Assembly (NCBI GenBank): GCA_022792755.1
Contig: JAAWBP010000137.1
Coordinates: forward strand, 1 to 7,264
Direction: 5' to 3'
From: Oscillospiraceae bacterium
GTDB taxonomy: Bacteria; Bacillota; Clostridia; Oscillospirales; Ruminococcaceae
DNA length: 7,264 nt
A program made the position numbers and the translations under genes. Of this stretch, positions 1 to 5,834 are shown one piece after another. Within the stretch, counting starts at the first letter, position 1. Every line of letters starts with the position of its first letter. A model generated the notes under the pieces. It was not told where the DNA came from. It was given only the letters and a program-made list of their open reading frames with translations, and searched no databases.

Positions 1-51
1 GCCAGATTGTGGCTCTGGAGGCCGAGGGTTCGAATCCCTCTATCCACCCCA
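1..51 (+). tRNA. tRNA-His (GTG), 3' part only
   Basis: The 5' third lies before the window. Visible are the anticodon arm (stem CCAGA/TCTGG, positions 2-6 and 14-18, loop 7-13 with anticodon GTG at 9-11), the T arm (GAGGG, TTCGAAT loop, CCCTC) and the 3' acceptor strand TATCCAC at 41-47. The base before the encoded CCA (49-51) is C48. A C discriminator is the hallmark of tRNA-His, where it pairs with the extra G at -1, so anticodon and identity element agree. A strong terminator follows within five bases, so this is the last gene of its transcript. Confidence 0.95.
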
Positions 52-55
52 AACC

Positions 56-90
56 GGGTCTGGACGCGGTTCGCGTTCGGACTCTTTTTT
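56..90 (+). terminator. Intrinsic terminator of tRNA-His
   Basis: A 13-bp stem pairs 56-68 with 72-84, including three G-U pairs, around a 3-base loop. Six T residues (85-90) follow directly. It begins five bases after the tRNA CCA end. Confidence 0.9.
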
Positions 91-121
91 CTCAGCTTAC
101 CTTTTTAGTAATATAGTAACA

Positions 122-145
122 GGCAGCCGTTTTCGAACGGCCGCC
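122..145 (-). terminator. Hairpin after the TfoX-like gene, possible terminator
   Basis: The outer arms GGC/GCC (122-124, 143-145) and inner arms GCCGTT/AACGGC (126-131, 136-141) enclose the loop TTCG. The opposed bases 125 and 142 mismatch as plus-strand RNA but form a G-U pair on the minus strand, so the fold is better for the leftward transcript. It lies 13 bases past the stop of the leftward gene. The following U tract on the minus strand is poor, so termination there may be weak. On the plus strand a run of six T (154-159) follows eight bases after the arm. Confidence 0.5.
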
Positions 146-157
146 CAATCCAATTTT

Positions 158-424
158 TTATTTGGTATGATCTTTTAGGGAGTCGTTGAATTCCTTCAGC
201 TCCCTCTTCTTGTCCTCCAAAAGGCTGTTGAATGCGGTGTGATGAACCGCGCCTTCCAACGTGTATAAATGCACGAGACACAGGCGGGGATATACTTGTT
301 TGAGTTTTAAAAACGCCTGTTTGGCGCCGAGCTCGACCAGTTTTTCGGATGAGTTGATCCCGACTGTCGTAAGCTTTCTCGCCATTTCCTTGCCGATGTT
401 CATCATCGAGGTTAATTCTGCCAT
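158..424 (-). CDS. TfoX C-terminal domain protein (88 aa)
   Basis: This small cytoplasmic protein consists of the TfoX/Sxy C-terminal domain alone. Recognisable parts are the opening LTSMMNIGKEMARKL (residues 4-18), the helix-hairpin-helix-like turn around TVGI (20-23), LGAKQAFLKLKQVYP (32-46) and LVHLYTLEGAV (50-60), followed by a charged helical tail. In gammaproteobacteria the full TfoX/Sxy protein regulates competence. The Firmicute stand-alone versions have no established function, so no DNA-uptake role is claimed. The start is supported by AGGAG six bases upstream of the ATG. The gene stands alone, divergent from tRNA-Gln and convergent with tRNA-His, with its own promoter. The length is normal for the stand-alone domain and it looks intact. 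Confidence 0.88.
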   Translation of the reverse strand: MAELTSMMNIGKEMARKLTTVGINSSEKLVELGAKQAFLKLKQVYPRLCLVHLYTLEGAVHHTAFNSLLEDKKRELKEFNDSLKDHTK

Positions 425-461
425 GTTTTTCTCCTAAATTGGATTTTGATTGTTCGTCCTC

Positions 462-490
462 ATTTTATCACAAGTTTCCGGTTGGTTCAA
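462..490 (-). promoter_or_regulatory. Sigma-A-type promoter of the TfoX-like gene
   Basis: Read on the minus strand: -35 TTGAAC (490-485), a 17-base spacer, -10 TAAAAT (467-462) preceded by TG one base upstream. It sits about 38 bases before the start codon. No other promoter of this quality was seen in the divergent gap. Confidence 0.72.
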
Positions 491-582
491 TGAGTGTCGG
501 TGAAATGACGGGGCTTTGATCAAACAGTGCGGCTGGCTTTTTATAGTTATCGTTTTTTCGGCCGCCGCTTATTTATGAAAAC

Positions 583-658
583 TGGGGTATCGCCAAGAGG
601 TAAGGCAACGGACTTTGACTCCGTCATCCCGCTGGTTCGAATCCAGCTACCCCAACCA
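583..658 (+). tRNA. tRNA-Gln (TTG)
   Basis: A complete cloverleaf with encoded CCA. The acceptor stem pairs TGGGGTA (583-589) with TACCCCA (648-654), the discriminator is A655 and CCA is 656-658. The anticodon stem ACGGA/TCCGT (608-612, 620-624) holds loop 613-619 with anticodon TTG at 615-617. The T arm is GCTGG, TTCGAAT, CCAGC (631-647). It has its own terminator. The neighbouring gene is divergent, so the tRNA should have its own promoter in 491-582, but only weak candidates are visible there. The nearest is TTGATC (516-521) with TATAGT (542-547) at an over-long 20-base spacing. Remains of an integrase lie a few hundred bases downstream. Confidence 0.97.
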
Positions 659-659
659 C

Positions 660-694
660 ACCTGCGGTGGGCAAGTCGCGCACCGCAGGTTTTT
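660..694 (+). terminator. Intrinsic terminator of tRNA-Gln
   Basis: A perfect 10-bp stem (ACCTGCGGTG at 660-669, CACCGCAGGT at 681-690) with an 11-base loop runs into five T residues (690-694). It starts two bases after the tRNA end. Confidence 0.93.
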
Positions 695-719
695 CTGTAT
701 TTGAACTTTTTTGCCCGCG

Positions 720-748
720 ATTATAGTGGGTGCCTTTTTGTAACGCAA
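720..748 (-). promoter_or_regulatory. Leftward promoter-like site downstream of tRNA-Gln
   Basis: On the minus strand TTGCGT (748-743), 17 bases, then a consensus TATAAT (725-720). No leftward gene begins nearby, and a transcript would run antisense through tRNA-Gln. It could be a chance match or a promoter left by the mobile-element remnant. The spacing and the perfect -10 are what the sequence shows; activity is unproven. Confidence 0.4.
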
Positions 749-752
749 ACCC

Positions 753-792
753 AAATAAGGACAATCCGCTTTGCGGGTTGTCCTTATTTTTT
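753..792 (+). terminator. 17-bp hairpin with T tract (terminator-like)
   Basis: The stem pairs 753-769 with 773-789 (17 pairs, one G-U) around the loop TTT, ending in a T run (787-792). The A-rich left arm gives a partly bidirectional terminator shape. No gene directly feeds it from the left: tRNA-Gln is already terminated at 694. It may be part of a repeat unit together with the next hairpin. Confidence 0.65.
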
Positions 793-834
793 AAGCTGGA
801 TTCGCTTTTGCCGCAGCAAAAGCGAATCCAGCTT
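793..834. repeat. Perfect 19-bp inverted repeat
   Basis: Positions 793-811 pair perfectly with 816-834 around a CGCA tetraloop, directly abutting the preceding hairpin. No T tract follows on the plus strand (CCTTTG instead), so it is not a standard rightward terminator. The outer part of each arm, AGCTGGATTCG and its complement CGAATCCAGCT, matches 11 bases of the tRNA-Gln T arm (638-648). Likely explanations are a dispersed palindromic repeat or the end of a vanished mobile element. Confidence 0.7.
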
Positions 835-897
835 CCTTTGCCAAACGCCAAAGAACTGCCTAAAATAGACGGTTCTTTCTTTTCCATTCACGAATTT

Positions 898-1069
898 TCA
901 CCTGATTCTATTTGGGGCAGCTGCCGCCCGCTCCTCCTCGCGGGGGAAAGGCGGCTGTATCTGTTCCATGGGATCTCGGTTTTGGAATGCCCCAGCCGCC
1001 GCGCAATCTCCTGGATGTCGTTATCCGACGGAGAGGTGGAATACTGCAAATGGGAGACAGCCTGTGCCT
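898..1069 (-). pseudogene. Decayed tyrosine recombinase (phage-type integrase), C-terminal end
   Basis: Reading leftward, three frames together restore the C-terminal catalytic end of a tyrosine recombinase. The first fragment, around 1040-1024, reads HLSVG. After an extra base comes NDIQEIARRLGHSKTEI (about 1021-971), then WNRYSRL, which corresponds to the family's GHS box and the catalytic-tyrosine stretch usually read as NTYSHL; the Tyr codon is 959-957. A second shift leads to PREEERA and a TGA stop at 900-898. An Arg-His pair at 1069-1064 may be what is left of the R-x-x-H box. Upstream, up to about 1182, a QKQWTRFLQADG-like stretch may be an older part of the same gene. With at least two frameshifts and no intact N-terminal half it cannot make an active enzyme. 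The family is recognised from motifs by eye. Confidence 0.68.
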
Positions 1070-1218
1070 TTCCTCAAATTGCCGGTTTTTTCAGGCCGAG
1101 GTGGTGTCCCTCGGGCACTGAATTCCGCCGCATACCCATCGGCTTGCAGAAACCTCGTCCACTGTTTCTGGATTTGTGATACCATGTTGAAAGAAGTCGA
1201 TTGTTTTAAAGGATGCGA

Positions 1219-1247
1219 TTGACTTCTATCCTCTTTTATAATAAAAT
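1219..1247 (+). promoter_or_regulatory. Sigma-A-type promoter of the aryl-acid operon
   Basis: TTGACT (1219-1224), a 17-base spacer, TAAAAT (1242-1247). The surrounding DNA is the most AT-rich of the intergenic region. Transcription would start near 1254 and leave a leader of about 295 bases before the first ligase. A nearby TATAAT (1237-1242) has only 12 bases to the same -35, so it is not the preferred pairing. Confidence 0.65.
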
Positions 1248-1362
1248 TAAAGTGTTAAGTTCTATGTTTTAGGGGCGCTTAGGCCCCGCCTAATGATAAA
1301 ATAACGAGGCTTTCATCTGCCGTTTGGACAGTTGGAGAACGTCTTGGCTGTTTATGGGAAAT

Positions 1363-1403
1363 TTGGCCGAGGCTGTTTCGTGGGTTATACAATGATGTAT
1401 AAC
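1363..1403 (+). promoter_or_regulatory. Candidate operator palindrome, possibly over a second promoter
   Basis: GTTATAC (1384-1390) and GTATAAC (1397-1403) are perfect inverted 7-mers separated by six bases, the layout of a dimeric repressor site. The left half contains TATACA (1386-1391), which lies 17 bases after TTGGCC (1363-1368), a weak -35. If that promoter is real, a bound protein would cover its -10. Alternatively the palindrome is an RNA hairpin in the long leader. No regulator gene lies in the window. Confidence 0.45.
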
Positions 1404-1536
1404 GACGGGTAAAGTTTTCCCCAGGCGATTTTGCGGAGGGTAAAGGCCCTTTCGAAGTCTTTTATCGAATGATGTTTGTTCTCTCGCTGTTTTACACGGA
1501 TGGCGGGGTACAAAACCATGCCGTAATTGGCAGAAT

Positions 1537-1542
1537 GGAAGG
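1537..1542 (+). promoter_or_regulatory. Ribosome binding site deciding the start of ligase A
   Basis: GGAAGG ends seven bases before the ATG at 1550. Upstream in-frame ATGs at 1469, 1472 and 1535 lack such a site, so 1550 is preferred. Confidence 0.75.
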
Positions 1543-1549
1543 TAGAGGT

Positions 1550-2854
1550 ATGAGTAAAATTTGGAGTCCAATGGAAACCCTGAGCCGCGAGGAGCTGCGG
1601 AAAATCCAGAGTGAACGGCTGGTGAACACCGTGAACCGGATGTATGAAAAGGCGCCCTACTTTAGAAAGAAGCTGCGGGAGATCGGCCTGGAGCCGGGCG
1701 ATGTGAAATCGGTTGACGACCTGCATAAGCTCCCCTTTACATATAAATACGACCTGCGGGATAATTACCCGTTTGACATGTTCTGTGTTCCGATGGATGA
1801 GGTTGTCCGGATTCACGCCTCGAGCGGAACCACCGGAAAACAGATCGTTGTCGGCTACACCGAAAAGGATTTAGATATGTGGGCGGACAGCATGGCTCGC
1901 TGCCTGACCATGGCGGGAGGCAGCAGCAAGGATATCGTCCATGTTTCCTATGGGTACGGCTTGTTTACCGGTGGGCTCGGCGCCCACGACGGCGCCCAAA
2001 AGATCGGCGCGACGGTCGTTCCCGCTTCTGTCGGGAACACCAGCCGGCAGCTCAATCTGTTAAAGGACTTCGGCACGACGATGATCTGCTGTACTCCGTC
2101 CTACGCACTCCATCTCGCGGACGAGATGGAGGTAAATGGCATCACCAAGGACGATCTGAAGCTCCGGGCGGGCGTTTTCGGCGCGGAGCCTTGGAGCCAG
2201 GAGATGCGGGAGCAGATCGAGCAGCGCCTGGGCTTAAAGGCTTATGACGTTTACGGGCTGAGCGAGGTCGCCGGCCCCGGCGTCTCGATGAGCTGTGATT
2301 ACAACTGCGGGATGCACATTGCGGCGGATAATTTTATCCCCGAAATCATCAACCCCGAAACCGGCGAGGTTCTGCCGGAAGGGGAGACCGGCGAGCTGGT
2401 CTTCACCTGCGTCAATAAAGAGGCGTTCCCTCTGATCCGCTACCGCACCCGCGACTTGTGCAGCCTCACCTATGAGCCCTGCGAGTGCGGAAGGACCAGC
2501 CCCCGGATGTCAAAGGTGACAGGCCGGTCGGATGACATGCTCATCATCCGCGGCGTCAATGTTTTCCCGTCCCAGATCGAAAGCGTCCTGCTCAAGTTCG
2601 ATGACGTTGAACCGCACTATATGATCTATGTCGATCGCAAAAACAACACCGATACCCTGGAAATCCAGATCGAAATGACCCAAAAAATGTTCAGCGACAC
2701 TGTCACGGCGATCGAAGGGCTCCAGGCGAAGCTCCGGGCGGAAATCGAATCGGTGCTGGGCATCAGCGCGGTGATCACCCTGGTCGATCCTAAGACCATT
2801 CCCCGCAGCGAGGGGAAGGCAAAGCGGGTTACCGACCTGCGCAAGATTTTCTGA
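1550..2854 (+). CDS. paaK: Phenylacetate-CoA ligase, copy A (434 aa)
   Basis: This cytoplasmic AMP-forming ligase joins an arylacetate (phenylacetate, 4-hydroxyphenylacetate or indoleacetate) to CoA using ATP. The AMP-binding loop SSGTTGK is at residues 91-97. YGYGLFTGGLG (134-144) and TPSYALH (182-188) line the active site in PaaK enzymes. YGLSE is at 235-239 and RYRTRDL at 297-303. The hinge GRSDDMLIIRGVNVFPSQIE (325-344) leads to the C-terminal lid with GKAKR, whose Lys423 is the expected adenylation lysine. Cys249, His256, Cys311 and Cys313 are kept in copy B and may form a structural zinc site (inference). Full length for the family. Odd points are HDGAQ at 146-150 where PaaK usually has HYGAE, GKQIVVGYT for the usual GKPTVVGYT, and SEVAGPG for SEVMGPG. 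The exact aryl substrate is not determined. First gene of the cluster. Confidence 0.93.
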   Translation: MSKIWSPMETLSREELRKIQSERLVNTVNRMYEKAPYFRKKLREIGLEPGDVKSVDDLHKLPFTYKYDLRDNYPFDMFCVPMDEVVRIHASSGTTGKQIVVGYTEKDLDMWADSMARCLTMAGGSSKDIVHVSYGYGLFTGGLGAHDGAQKIGATVVPASVGNTSRQLNLLKDFGTTMICCTPSYALHLADEMEVNGITKDDLKLRAGVFGAEPWSQEMREQIEQRLGLKAYDVYGLSEVAGPGVSMSCDYNCGMHIAADNFIPEIINPETGEVLPEGETGELVFTCVNKEAFPLIRYRTRDLCSLTYEPCECGRTSPRMSKVTGRSDDMLIIRGVNVFPSQIESVLLKFDDVEPHYMIYVDRKNNTDTLEIQIEMTQKMFSDTVTAIEGLQAKLRAEIESVLGISAVITLVDPKTIPRSEGKAKRVTDLRKIF

Positions 2855-2892
2855 TCGGCGGTTTATCTCTTGGAATATCAAGTAAATCAGGC

Positions 2893-2926
2893 AGCGGAGA
2901 TCGTTTTCTGTCCTTTTGCCTCCGCT
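2893..2926 (+). promoter_or_regulatory. Hairpin in the ligase A-symporter gap
   Basis: AGCGGAG (2893-2899) pairs with CTCCGCT (2920-2926) around a 20-base pyrimidine-rich loop. There is no T tract, so it is not a standard terminator. It lies 11 bases before the AGGA ribosome site of the symporter and could set mRNA stability or relative expression. The gap is 94 bases with no convincing promoter, so co-transcription is likely. Confidence 0.4.
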
Positions 2927-2948
2927 TGTCTGAGAAAGGAATTCCCTT

Positions 2949-4520
2949 ATGGCGGTTAAAATTATTGTATTGATCATCTTCGTTGCGGTGACAGCCGGGA
3001 TCGGCCTCTATTGCCGCAGAAAAATCAAAAGCGTCAACGACTTTGTATTGGGCGGGCGGAACATCGGCCCGTGGCTGACCGCATTTGCCTATGGAACGTC
3101 CTACTTTTCGGCTGTCGTCTTTGTCGGCTACGCCGGGCAGTTCGGCTGGAATTTCGGCGTTTCCGCCACCTGGATCGGGATTGGGAACGCGGTGATCGGC
3201 AGCCTGCTCGCCTGGGTTGTACTCGGGCGGCGCACCCGTGTTATGACGAAACATTTTGAAGCGGCGACCATGCCGGAGTTCTTTGAAAAACGGTATCTCA
3301 GCAAGCCGATGAAGATCGCGGCGTCGGTCATCATCTTTGTCTTTTTGGTGCCCTACACCGCCTCGATCTACAAAGGCCTTTCGGGGCTGTTTTCGATGGC
3401 CTTCGGGATCGATTTTACCTGGTGCATCATCGGTATGGCGGTTCTGACCGGCATTTATGTCATCGCGGGTGGCTATATGGCGACTGCGATCAACGACTTT
3501 ATCCAGGGGATCATCATGTTGATCGGAATCGTCGCCGTCATCCTCGCAGTGCTCAATGTTCACGGCGGCTTTATGGAATCGATGAACCAACTTTCTCAGA
3601 TGGCCCCAGCGGGCGGCTCTGAGATGGCCGGGCCGTTTGTCTCCTTCTTCGGGCCGGATCCGGTCAACCTTTTGGGCGTCGTGATCCTGACGAGCCTCGG
3701 CACCTGGGGCCTTCCCCAGATGATCCACAAATTCTACACGGTCAAAAACGAAAAGACCATCAAAACCGGGACGATCATCTCCACGGTTTTCGCGTTGATT
3801 ATCGCGGGCGGTTCCTATTTTATGGGGGGCTTCGGTCGGCTGTTTGTAGAGGGGGATACCCCCGCCGCGGGGTTTGACAGCGTGGTTCCCACCATGCTCC
3901 AAAGCCTTCCCGACCTATTGATCGCGGTGGTCATCATCCTTGTTCTCTCCGCGTCGATGTCGACCCTGTCGTCGCTGGTCATTACCTCCAGCTCGACCTT
4001 TACCATCGACTTTTTAAAGGGGATTTTCTTTAAAAAGATGGAGAATAAGCGCCAGATGCTGGTGATCCGGATCCTCTGCGCTGCCTTCATCCTGCTCTCT
4101 GTCCTGATTGCCCTTAACCCCAACAGCCTGATTACAAGTTTGATGTCCATCTCCTGGGGCGCGTTGGCGGGCGCTTTTCTCGGGCCGTTTTTGTATGGCC
4201 TGTTCTGGAAGGGCACTACCAGAGCAGGGGTCTGGGCTGGTTTTATCTCCGGCGTGGCGATCACTTTGACCGGATTGATCCTCCAGCTGACGGGGACGCT
4301 CCTTCCCGCGCCGCTCGCCCTTTTCAATTCTCCCCTCAACGTCGGCGCTTTTGCGATCGTTTTCTCGCTGGTCGTCGTCCCGCTGGTCAGCCTCGTCACC
4401 CCCAAAATGCAGAAGGCGCATCTGGAACGGGCCTTTGCCTGCTATGACGAGACGGTTTCCGCATCCCACAAACATGCACTTAATGAAGTAGAGGAAGAAT
4501 ATATCAATGGCAACGAATAA
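2949..4520 (+). CDS. Sodium:solute symporter, SSS family (523 aa), probable aryl-acid transporter
   Basis: An integral inner-membrane protein with about 13 hydrophobic segments, beginning IIVLIIFVAVTAGIGL (5-20). Family marks are FVLGGRNIGPW (32-42), GGYMATAINDFIQGI (174-188), the GTWGLPQMIHKFY region (251-263), SASMSTLSS (334-342) and the loop PFLYGLFWKGTTRAG (413-427). Ser338 and Thr339 match the Ser-Thr pair of the Na2 sodium site in PutP-type symporters. The second segment reads GTSYFSAVVF, with Tyr52 where PutP has a sodium-linked Asp, closer to PanF-like members (alignment from memory). AGGA eight bases upstream supports the ATG. The last 40 residues form a charged cytoplasmic tail, and the gene end overlaps ligase B by 14 bases. 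Substrate is inferred only from its place between two aryl-acid ligases. Sequence alone fits a wide range of organic anions. Confidence 0.9.
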   Translation: MAVKIIVLIIFVAVTAGIGLYCRRKIKSVNDFVLGGRNIGPWLTAFAYGTSYFSAVVFVGYAGQFGWNFGVSATWIGIGNAVIGSLLAWVVLGRRTRVMTKHFEAATMPEFFEKRYLSKPMKIAASVIIFVFLVPYTASIYKGLSGLFSMAFGIDFTWCIIGMAVLTGIYVIAGGYMATAINDFIQGIIMLIGIVAVILAVLNVHGGFMESMNQLSQMAPAGGSEMAGPFVSFFGPDPVNLLGVVILTSLGTWGLPQMIHKFYTVKNEKTIKTGTIISTVFALIIAGGSYFMGGFGRLFVEGDTPAAGFDSVVPTMLQSLPDLLIAVVIILVLSASMSTLSSLVITSSSTFTIDFLKGIFFKKMENKRQMLVIRILCAAFILLSVLIALNPNSLITSLMSISWGALAGAFLGPFLYGLFWKGTTRAGVWAGFISGVAITLTGLILQLTGTLLPAPLALFNSPLNVGAFAIVFSLVVVPLVSLVTPKMQKAHLERAFACYDETVSASHKHALNEVEEEYINGNE

Positions 4521-5829
4521 TTACTGGCAGAAAGAGATCGAAACAATGAAACGCCCCGAATTGGAGGCGCTTCAGCTTGAGCGGTTAAAATACATTGTCA
4601 ATTATTGCTATGAGCGGGTTCCGTTTTACCGGAACCGGTTTGACGAAATCGGCTTGAAGCCGGGCGATATCCGCTCGTTTCGGGATGTGGAAAAGATCCC
4701 CTTCACCACAAAAGATGACATCCGGGACAACTATCCTTTCGGCCTGTTTGCGGTGCCGCGGAAGCAGATCGTGCGGATGCATGCCTCAAGCGGAACCACC
4801 GGCAAGCCGACGGTGGTGGGATATACCCGCAACGACCTGGAGACCTGGTCCGACCTGGTCGCACGCCTCTGCGTGGCGGCTGGGGCAAACGATGAGGACA
4901 TCGCCCAGATTTCCTTTGGATACGGGCTGTTTACCGGGGCGCTCGGCCTGCATTACGGCTTGGAAAAGATCGGCGCGTCAGTTGTGCCTGCTTCGAGCGG
5001 GAATACCGAAAAGCAGGTGATGCTGATCAAGGATTTTGGGGCGACGTTGCTGATTGCGACGCCTTCCTACGCGCTCCACATCGGGGAGGTTGCCCGCGAC
5101 ATGGGCTATACCCCGGATGATTTGAAGCTGCGGCTGGGACTGTTCGGTTCAGAGGGTTGCACGGAAGAAATGCGTGACGCGGTGGAAGAAAGCCTCGGCA
5201 TCTTCGCAACCGACAACTATGGCATGAGCGAGCTGATGGGCCCCGGCGTTTCAGGCGACTGTGAGTTCCGCACTGGGATGCATATTGCGGAGGATCATTT
5301 CTATCCTGAGATCATCGACCGCAACACCCTCAAACCGCTTGGAGAAGGGGAGATCGGCGAACTGGCGATCACCACCCTCACCAAAGAAGGGTTCCCGCTT
5401 CTGCGGTACCGCACCAAGGATATCACCAAGATCAATTACACGCCCGACTGCCCCTGCGGCAGAACCGGCGCCCGGATGGCGAAAATCATGGGGCGGAGCG
5501 ACGACATGTTTAAGATCAAGGGGGTCAACGTCTTCCCGTCGCAGATTGAGAGCGTCCTGGTGACGACTCCCCATATCGGGCCGCAGTACCAGCTCATCCT
5601 CACCCGCACCGGGTTTATGGACAACATCGAGGTCGTCGTCGAGGTCGTGGACGGCTCCCTTCTGGAGCGTTATTCAGAGCTTGAAAAGCTCGAGAATAAC
5701 ATCCGTCACCGCTTGCAGACCGTTTTAGGGCTCGACTGCAAAATCACTCTCAAAGAGCCCCGTTCGATTGAACGGACAGCTGGAAAGGCCAAGCGGGTGA
5801 TCGACCTGCGGAATAAAGGAACGATTTAG
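4507..5829 (+). CDS. paaK: Phenylacetate-CoA ligase, copy B (440 aa)
   Basis: A second AMP-forming arylacetate-CoA ligase, with roughly half its residues identical to copy A by eye. The AMP-binding loop SSGTTGK is at 94-100, FGYGLFTGALGLHYG at 137-151, TPSYALH at 185-191, YGMSE at 238-242, RYRTKD at 300-305 and the hinge GRSDDMFKIKGVNVFPSQIE at 329-348. GKAKR places the expected catalytic lysine at Lys427. Cys252, His259, Cys315 and Cys317 match the putative zinc ligands of copy A. B keeps the usual LHYG, GKPTVVGYT and MGPG sequences, so it is the more typical PaaK of the two. The start overlaps the symporter stop by 14 bases, and AGGAAG nine bases upstream lies inside the symporter gene, which suggests translational coupling of transport and activation. 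The two copies probably differ in substrate, as paralogous PaaKs do in Burkholderia cenocepacia. Confidence 0.93.
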   Translation: MATNNYWQKEIETMKRPELEALQLERLKYIVNYCYERVPFYRNRFDEIGLKPGDIRSFRDVEKIPFTTKDDIRDNYPFGLFAVPRKQIVRMHASSGTTGKPTVVGYTRNDLETWSDLVARLCVAAGANDEDIAQISFGYGLFTGALGLHYGLEKIGASVVPASSGNTEKQVMLIKDFGATLLIATPSYALHIGEVARDMGYTPDDLKLRLGLFGSEGCTEEMRDAVEESLGIFATDNYGMSELMGPGVSGDCEFRTGMHIAEDHFYPEIIDRNTLKPLGEGEIGELAITTLTKEGFPLLRYRTKDITKINYTPDCPCGRTGARMAKIMGRSDDMFKIKGVNVFPSQIESVLVTTPHIGPQYQLILTRTGFMDNIEVVVEVVDGSLLERYSELEKLENNIRHRLQTVLGLDCKITLKEPRSIERTAGKAKRVIDLRNKGTI

Positions 5830-5834
5830 GTTTG

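Larger units (their letters stand above)
1070..1549. other. Gene-free stretch: eroded DNA, then promoter and leader of the ligase operon
   Basis: From 1070 to about 1182 there is only possible further integrase debris. From about 1200 the sequence turns AT-rich and holds the operon promoter. The transcribed leader (from about 1254) carries a GGGGC/GCCCC hairpin (1272-1276 with 1283-1287) and a palindrome at 1384-1403. I looked for a T-box sequence and common riboswitch cores in the leader and recognised none. Short open frames on both strands here show no family features and no ribosome binding sites. Confidence 0.6.

Noticed and set aside
515..524. TTTGATCAAA palindrome between the TfoX-like gene and tRNA-Gln
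   Set aside because: It is a single 10-base palindrome with no second copy and no convincing promoter overlap, so too short to call an operator.
527..887. Overlapping open frames on both strands across tRNA-Gln and the hairpins (113 and 87 codons)
   Set aside because: They run through the tRNA, its terminator and the inverted repeats. The GFEPAG-like ending of the minus frame is the familiar antisense translation of a tRNA T arm.
1237..1242. TATAAT as -10 of the operon promoter
   Set aside because: It is only 12 bases from TTGACT. TAAAAT at 1242-1247 has the proper 17-base spacing from the same -35.
1290..1816. Minus-strand open frames of 93 and 143 codons around the ligase A start
   Set aside because: They overlap the ligase gene and its leader, match no family I recognise, and have no ribosome site.
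2829..3902. A 357-codon open frame on the minus strand opposite the symporter
   Set aside because: It mirrors the symporter codons in GC-rich DNA, is extremely rich in charged residues (Asp, Arg, His, Lys) with no family features, and has no ribosome site.
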